A DNA stretch of 10,451 nucleotides, from positions 1 to 10,451 of the forward strand of contig JAPHUU010000307.1 in assembly GCA_026193555.1 (NCBI GenBank), written 5' to 3'. Of this stretch, positions 6,491-10,451 are shown piece after piece. The notes below the pieces were generated by a model that was given only the letters and a program-made list of their open reading frames with translations, made no database searches and had not been told where the DNA came from. The translations under genes were made by a program, and so were the position numbers. Source of the DNA: Rhodanobacter sp. (lineage in GTDB: Bacteria; Pseudomonadota; Gammaproteobacteria; Xanthomonadales; Rhodanobacteraceae). Every line of letters starts with the position of its first letter. The first letter of the stretch is position 1.

Positions 6491-6557
6491 TTGATCATCT
6501 CCGTACCCTTTTCCCTTTTGCCGTCCCTTTTGCTTTTTTGCCGTTCCCCATTGATCA
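6491..6557. other. Polypyrimidine tract bounded by TTGATCA repeats
   Basis: TTGATCA occurs at 6491-6497 and again at 6551-6557, exactly 60 bp apart. Between them the plus strand is almost entirely C and T, with CCCTTTTGCCGT-like units repeated. The left edge (6491-6508, TTGATCATCTCCGTACCC) resembles, with one gap, the repeats at 2878 and 5039. It lies 66 bp before M61 number 2 and may be repeat debris or part of that promoter region. Confidence 0.4.
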
Positions 6558-6623
6558 CTTGTCGAACGGCATCAATTGCCCATTCGGCGCAGACTGACCC
6601 GCCCGGGTACTTGAAGGTGAAAC

Positions 6624-8546
6624 ATGAAACGATGGTCTTTGCTGCTGTGGGGGATAGCTGTCGCTGCGTCCACGTCCTGCATGGCTCAGGGGCATGGGCA
6701 GGTTCCGGCCGGCCCCGTGGCGTTGACGGTGCATCTGCCCGATCCGGCACAGAAAATTCTGTACGTACACGAGGTGATGCCGGTCAGGCCGGGACCCTTG
6801 ACGCTCTACTACCCGAAATATATCCCCGGTGATCACTCACCGGACGGGCCGATCAGCGCGATCATGGGTCTGCAGATCACCGCCGGCGGCAAGCGGATCG
6901 ACTGGCATCGCGATGACGTGGACATGTTCACGTTCCATCTGACGGTGCCAGCGGGCGCGGACCGGATCGACATCCGCTTCCAGTTCCCCGACCCGAGCCG
7001 GATCACGCCGCAGCTCATGGATCTCACCTGGGATCACGTGGTGCTGTACCAGGCCGCTTACCCGACCCGGCTGCAGATCTATCAACCGACCCTGATCATC
7101 CCCGCCGATTGGCGCCATGCGAGTGCGCTGACCACGGAAAAGAACACCGACGGTCGCATCACATTCAAACCCGTGCCGCTCAACACGCTGGTCGATTCAC
7201 CGGTGATCGCGGGGAAATATTTCCGCGAGGTCGACCTCACGCCGACCGGCTCCTCCGTGCACCGCGCGCTCGACATGGTGGGTGATGATGCCGCCGCGCT
7301 GGGCATCTCCGAGGCGAAGATCGCCGGCTATCGTCGGCTGATCGAGCAGGCCCAGGCACTGTTCCACGCACATCACTACGACGACTACCACCTGCTGCTG
7401 GTGTTGAGCGACTACACCTCGCACGGCGGCCTGGAGCACCACCAGTCCAGCGACGACCGGGCCCGCGGCGGCGCCAGGATGTTTGCCGACGCTGACCATT
7501 TCATGCTCGACGGCTCGCTGCTTCCGCACGAATACACTCATTCGTGGAACGGCAAATTTCTGCGCCCGATGAATCTGTGGCAACCCGACTTCGAACGTCC
7601 CGAACAGGCGCGGATGCTGTGGATGTATGAGGGCCTCACGGTCTATCTGGGCGACATCCTGACTGTGCGCAGCGGCTTGTGGTCGGCGGATACCTGGCGC
7701 CAGGCGGTCGCCTACCGCGCGGCCGACATGGCACACCAGACCGGCCGCGCGTGGCGACCGCTGATCGACACCACCGTCGCCGCGCAGCTGCTCTACGACT
7801 CACCCAACGCCTGGGCGAACTGGAGCCGGCAGGTCGACTTCTACCGCGAAGGGCAACTGCTGTGGCTCGCCGTCGATACCAAAATCCGGATACTGAGCCA
7901 CGACCGCCATTCCATCGACGACTTCGCGCAACGTTTTTTCAGCGTCGACGATGGCAGCTTCATCACGCATACCTACACCTTCGACGACATCGTCAGCGCA
8001 CTCAATGCGGTGCAGCCGTACGACTGGGCCGGCTTCCTGCATCAGTGGCTGGACGGTGTGGGCGAGCAGGTGCCACTGCTGTCCGGCATCGAGGCCAGCG
8101 GCTGGCAGCTGGCCTACACCGACAAACCTTCGAGGTATCAGAATGCGCTCGAAAACGTCGGCGAAGGGGAGCTCAGCATCGGCGGCGTCAATGCCATGTT
8201 CTCGGTGGGTTTGTTCCTTGACCGTGACGGCAAGATCCAGGACGTGCTGTGGAACGGGCCAGCGTTCAAGGCCGGGCTTGCGCCGGGCATGAAGCTCATC
8301 GCCATCAATGGCCATCAGTACAGCACGCGAGTGTTGCGCGATGAAATTGCCCGGGCGCAACAGAACAGGAAGCCGTTGCTCATGCTCGCGCAAGGCGATG
8401 GCGCCACCGAGATCCATCCAGTCAACTACGACGGCGGACTGAAGTATCCGCACCTGATCCGCATGCCGGGCAAGACCGATTACCTGGACCGGATTCTCGC
8501 CACAAAACCTGCGGGCCATGAGGCGCCGAAAGGAGTCGGCGACTGA
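6624..8546 (+). CDS. M61 family metallopeptidase (glycyl aminopeptidase-like) with PDZ domain, second paralogue
   Basis: This 640-residue exported peptidase is paralogous to M61 number 1 along its whole length. A signal peptide (KRW, hydrophobic 5-15, likely cut after CMA at about residue 21) precedes the N-terminal beta domain with YIPGDHSPDGP (66-76). The catalytic region has GGLEHHQSS (268-276), HEYTHSWNGK (HEXXH at 302-306) and the third zinc ligand in MYEGLTVYLG (E336). The PDZ domain is at about 522-600 and contains NGPAFKAGLAPGMKLIAING, a more canonical ligand-binding turn than in number 1. C19 sits in a poor lipobox (STSC), so a lipoprotein is possible but less likely than a soluble periplasmic enzyme. 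The start is well supported: AAGG (6614-6617) with 6-nt spacing to ATG. It is probably transcribed alone. Its substrate preference probably differs from that of number 1, because the residues around the third ligand and the 277-300 segment (RARGGARMFADA) have diverged. Confidence 0.95.
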   Translation: MKRWSLLLWGIAVAASTSCMAQGHGQVPAGPVALTVHLPDPAQKILYVHEVMPVRPGPLTLYYPKYIPGDHSPDGPISAIMGLQITAGGKRIDWHRDDVDMFTFHLTVPAGADRIDIRFQFPDPSRITPQLMDLTWDHVVLYQAAYPTRLQIYQPTLIIPADWRHASALTTEKNTDGRITFKPVPLNTLVDSPVIAGKYFREVDLTPTGSSVHRALDMVGDDAAALGISEAKIAGYRRLIEQAQALFHAHHYDDYHLLLVLSDYTSHGGLEHHQSSDDRARGGARMFADADHFMLDGSLLPHEYTHSWNGKFLRPMNLWQPDFERPEQARMLWMYEGLTVYLGDILTVRSGLWSADTWRQAVAYRAADMAHQTGRAWRPLIDTTVAAQLLYDSPNAWANWSRQVDFYREGQLLWLAVDTKIRILSHDRHSIDDFAQRFFSVDDGSFITHTYTFDDIVSALNAVQPYDWAGFLHQWLDGVGEQVPLLSGIEASGWQLAYTDKPSRYQNALENVGEGELSIGGVNAMFSVGLFLDRDGKIQDVLWNGPAFKAGLAPGMKLIAINGHQYSTRVLRDEIARAQQNRKPLLMLAQGDGATEIHPVNYDGGLKYPHLIRMPGKTDYLDRILATKPAGHEAPKGVGD

Positions 8547-8626
8547 GGCTTTCCCGGGCGCGCTGGGCGGGCCGGCGACCTGCATCGGTCGCACAGTGCT
8601 TCACCGCCATCTGGGGCGGAAAATGC

Positions 8627-8833
8627 ATGCCCGAGCACTTCCAGGCAGTCATCGAGTACCTGTTCGACACGCTGAAAGGCTGCGCCCTCACCGAGGATGG
8701 GCGCGCCGCGATTGGCGCGCGTGTCAACACTTGCGCGGACGACGTATTCGACAACAGCTCAGCGCCAAACGAACAGATCCGCGCCCGAAGAAGTGATGTC
8801 GATGAAGGTGCCAGGTTCACTTGCGTGAAATGA
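8627..8833 (+). CDS. Unrecognised small protein or gene fragment
   Basis: This is a 68-residue frame I do not recognise. Its first ~45 residues (MPEHFQAVIEYLFDTLKGC...) look protein-like, with an amphipathic helix and a strong preference for G or C in the third codon position, as in real genes of this genome. The frame continues upstream of the ATG (CFTAIWGGKC) with similar character, so it may be the remains of a longer gene whose start is lost. The last ~9 residues (EGARFTCVK) are encoded by the palindrome at 8807-8843, so the natural C-terminus seems to have been replaced by a repeat. No ribosome-binding site of note is visible. The opposite strand also stays open (8422-8820) but is Ser/Arg-rich and overlaps M61 number 2. 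Confidence 0.3.
   Translation: MPEHFQAVIEYLFDTLKGCALTEDGRAAIGARVNTCADDVFDNSSAPNEQIRARRSDVDEGARFTCVK
8701..8720. other. Perfect GC-rich hairpin
   Basis: GCGCGCC (8701-8707) pairs exactly with GGCGCGC (8714-8720) around a 6-nt GCGATT loop. It lies inside the doubtful small frame at 8627-8833 and downstream of M61 number 2. It could help end that transcript, but there is no T-run, and alternating GC words are common at this base composition. Confidence 0.3.
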
Positions 8834-8843
8834 ACCTGACACC
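8807..8843. repeat. REP-like palindrome (GGTGYCAGGTTCAYTT arms)
   Basis: GGTGCCAGGTTCACTT (8807-8822) and AAATGAACCTGACACC (8828-8843) are inverted copies matching at 14 of 16 positions around a 5-nt GCGTG loop. The right arm recurs at 6196-6220 in the same orientation. It lies between the 3' ends of two converging genes, 12 bp from the sortilin-like gene's stop, a typical position for REP elements. It may also serve as a transcript-end hairpin for either gene. Confidence 0.7.
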
Positions 8844-8855
8844 ACTTTCAAGGCC

Positions 8856-10451
8856 TTACTTCTTGCCGCCACCCACCAACACCGCGCCGACGCCTGCCTT
8901 GGCGAGCTTCGCATTGAACGCGGCGATCTCGGTCTGGGTACCCTGCCAGCGGGAAAGCGCCGCATCCAGCTTCGAGCGCAACATGGCATAGACCTGCCGT
9001 TGCTGCGCGCTGGGCGCGCTGTCGGCGGAATCCACCGAAGCCTGGAGGTAGCCAAGCTGGCTGTTGAGCTCGGTTGGGTAATTGAGCTCGGATTCCTCCG
9101 CGTGGGCCTGATACTGGTAGAAGGTTTCAAGCAACCCCGCGAGCTTCTGGTCCAGCGTCCCCGCTTCAGCCGCCAGCGCCGTGCCGTTCTTCCCGGAGGC
9201 GAGGCGTATCTGCAGGCCCGCCAGCTGCGCGCGCACATCAATGATGGCATTGGCCGCCGCGTGATCCTGGCGGGTGGCGGCATCGAGCTGCATCAACAAT
9301 TGGTACTGCTGCTGCAGCGCCTCCTCCGTCACTTTGGCGCGCGGATCCTTCACCACCGTCAGCGCCTGCTTGTACTTCTTGCCATCCACCGTCAGCGTCA
9401 GCGTGTACTGGCCCGGCAGCACCATCGGCGCCACCGGTCCGCCGGCGTCGTAATACGCGCCCTCGATGTCCGGCGCTGCCTCGTGCCTCAAATCCCACAC
9501 CACCTGATTGAGGCCGGGCTTGGTATCCAGCGGCTTCGACTTCTTGTGGTCTTCGGTGGGAAATTCCAGCGGATGGTCGTTGTCCACCGGTTTCGGCACG
9601 CTGGAAAAGGTCTTGATGACCGTGCCTGCTGTGTCGCTGACGGCGAGCGTCACCGCGCCCTTGGGCTTGCCCGCCAGAGAGTAGTAAAGGATCGCGCCGT
9701 TGGGCGGATTCTTGCCGACGGATTCGTAAGGCAGGCTGTCACCATCCGCCACATGCAGGCGCACCGCCTCGCGCGGCGCGTAGAGCCGGTCGGACTGCAC
9801 CTGCGCGCCGGCGGCGAGTTCCCTGAGCGGCGAGATATCGTCCAGGATCCAGAAACCGCGGCCGTGGGTGGCGGCGACGAGATCGCCGTCCTTGACCACG
9901 AGGTCGCGCACCGAAGTCACCGGCAGGTTGAGTTGCAGCGGCTGCCAGCGCTGGCCCGCGTCGAAGGAGACATACACCCCGGTCTCCGTGGCCGCATAGA
10001 GCAGATTCTTCTGCCGCGGATCTTCCCGCACCGCACGCAGGAACGCTGGCGCGTCGATACCCGCATCCGACTTGCTCCAACTCTTGCCGTAATCGTGGGT
10101 GACGAAGATATAGGGCTTGAAATCGTCCAGCTTGTGCGCGTCCAGCGCCGCATACGCCGTGCCCGCGTCGAAGTGCGAGGCCTCGATCATGCTCACCTTG
10201 GCCCACTTCGGCAGACCCTTGGGCGTCACGTTATGCCAGCTCTTGCCGCCGTCCCGGGTCAACTGGATCAGCCCGTCGTCCGTGCCCACCCAGATCTGCC
10301 CCGCCCTCAGCGGCGATGGCGCGATGGTATAGACGACATCGTAATACTCCGCGCTGGCGTTGTCCTGGCTCACCGGACCGCCGGAGGTACCCTGCTTGCT
10401 CTTGTCGTTGCGAGTGAGATCGGGGCTGATGGCGGTCCAGCTCATGCCCGC
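8856..10451 (-). CDS. Sortilin/VPS10-like BNR-repeat protein, C-terminal part (5' end outside window)
   Basis: 531 residues are visible, and the reading frame is open through the right edge, so the true start lies outside. The visible part begins inside a beta-propeller. Asp-box repeats (xxDxGxxW) occur at about 65-72 (TRDGGKSW), 118-125 (THDYGKSW) and 162-169 (SFDAGQRW). VAATHGRGFWILDDISPL follows as the usual last propeller strand. Next come a beta-sandwich-like region with GLNQVVWDLRHE and LPGQYTLTLTVDGKKYKQ, and then a long helical tail (from about 375) ending in VGGGKK. This layout matches bacterial proteins annotated as sortilin/VPS10-like or 'glycosyl hydrolase BNR repeat', which are usually ~1,000 residues and exported. 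Asp-boxes are structural, so glycosidase activity should not be assumed. The M at 10445 is internal: 'SWTAISPDLTRND' is mid-protein in this family. A surface or periplasmic role is inferred. Confidence 0.88.
   Translation of the reverse strand, partial: AGMSWTAISPDLTRNDKSKQGTSGGPVSQDNASAEYYDVVYTIAPSPLRAGQIWVGTDDGLIQLTRDGGKSWHNVTPKGLPKWAKVSMIEASHFDAGTAYAALDAHKLDDFKPYIFVTHDYGKSWSKSDAGIDAPAFLRAVREDPRQKNLLYAATETGVYVSFDAGQRWQPLQLNLPVTSVRDLVVKDGDLVAATHGRGFWILDDISPLRELAAGAQVQSDRLYAPREAVRLHVADGDSLPYESVGKNPPNGAILYYSLAGKPKGAVTLAVSDTAGTVIKTFSSVPKPVDNDHPLEFPTEDHKKSKPLDTKPGLNQVVWDLRHEAAPDIEGAYYDAGGPVAPMVLPGQYTLTLTVDGKKYKQALTVVKDPRAKVTEEALQQQYQLLMQLDAATRQDHAAANAIIDVRAQLAGLQIRLASGKNGTALAAEAGTLDQKLAGLLETFYQYQAHAEESELNYPTELNSQLGYLQASVDSADSAPSAQQRQVYAMLRSKLDAALSRWQGTQTEIAAFNAKLAKAGVGAVLVGGGKK

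Larger units (their letters stand above)
6146..6623. other. 478-bp intergenic region with repeat, IS256 remnant and pyrimidine tract
   Basis: No intact gene is present. Left to right it holds the leader and presumed promoter of the amine oxidase (6146-6190), a TGAACCTGAC repeat (6196-6220), a decayed IS256-family end (about 6236-6465), a polypyrimidine tract (about 6507-6550), and the leader of M61 number 2 with its ribosome-binding site AAGG at 6614-6617. The flanking genes are transcribed away from each other, so both promoters must lie here, but no confident -35/-10 pair is visible. Confidence 0.6.
8547..8855. other. 309-bp region between converging genes
   Basis: This region separates the M61 number 2 stop from the end of the sortilin-like gene. 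It contains a small open frame of uncertain reality (8627-8833), a GC hairpin (8701-8720) and a REP-like palindrome (8807-8843). No T-run terminator is seen for M61 number 2. Confidence 0.5.

Noticed and set aside
1..10451. Defence system, CRISPR array, tRNA or biosynthetic cluster
   Set aside because: No array of regularly spaced repeats, no tRNA cloverleaf that I could fold by eye, and no defence or secondary-metabolite signature domains were found among the genes.

Overview
This is a 10.45 kb piece of a high-GC bacterial chromosome. The gene set is two large secreted M61 peptidases with PDZ domains, a sortilin/VPS10-like beta-propeller protein and a CapA-like protein with a Tat-like signal. 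Together with short dispersed repeats at gene ends, this suggests a Gammaproteobacterium of the Xanthomonadales/Rhodanobacteraceae type (Rhodanobacter, Dyella or Luteibacter-like). That placement is an inference from gene content and base composition; no 16S or ribosomal gene is present to confirm it.

Layout, left to right. 1-311: no recognisable gene. 312-449 (+): a 45-residue, very basic small protein. 504-532: a hairpin between converging genes. 557-1780 (-): a CapA-family protein. 1986-2828 (+): a SAM-dependent methyltransferase that looks like the 'archaeal methyltransferase' group COG2521. 2914-4869 (-): M61 peptidase number 1. 5045-6145 (-): an FAD-dependent amine oxidase. 6146-6623: an intergenic region with a short dispersed repeat, a frameshifted remnant of an IS256-family transposase and a polypyrimidine tract. 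6624-8546 (+): M61 peptidase number 2. 8547-8855: a gap with a small unrecognised open frame ending in a REP-like palindrome. 8856-10451 (-): the C-terminal part of a sortilin/BNR-repeat protein that runs off the right edge.

How the genes relate. Four of the six larger genes have export signals or belong to exported families (CapA-like, both M61 peptidases, VPS10-like), so the window leans toward envelope or periplasmic functions and peptide breakdown. The two M61 genes are clear paralogues in opposite orientation with the amine oxidase between them. The amine oxidase and M61 number 1 point the same way but are separated by 175 bp containing a repeat and an inverted repeat, so a single operon is possible but not evident. 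I see no multi-gene defence system, CRISPR array, tRNA or rRNA.

The most interesting features are (a) the archaeal-type methyltransferase, (b) two families of short dispersed repeats at gene 3' ends, one of which encodes the C-terminus and stop codon of the amine oxidase, and (c) the IS256 remnant with a recognisable terminal inverted repeat.
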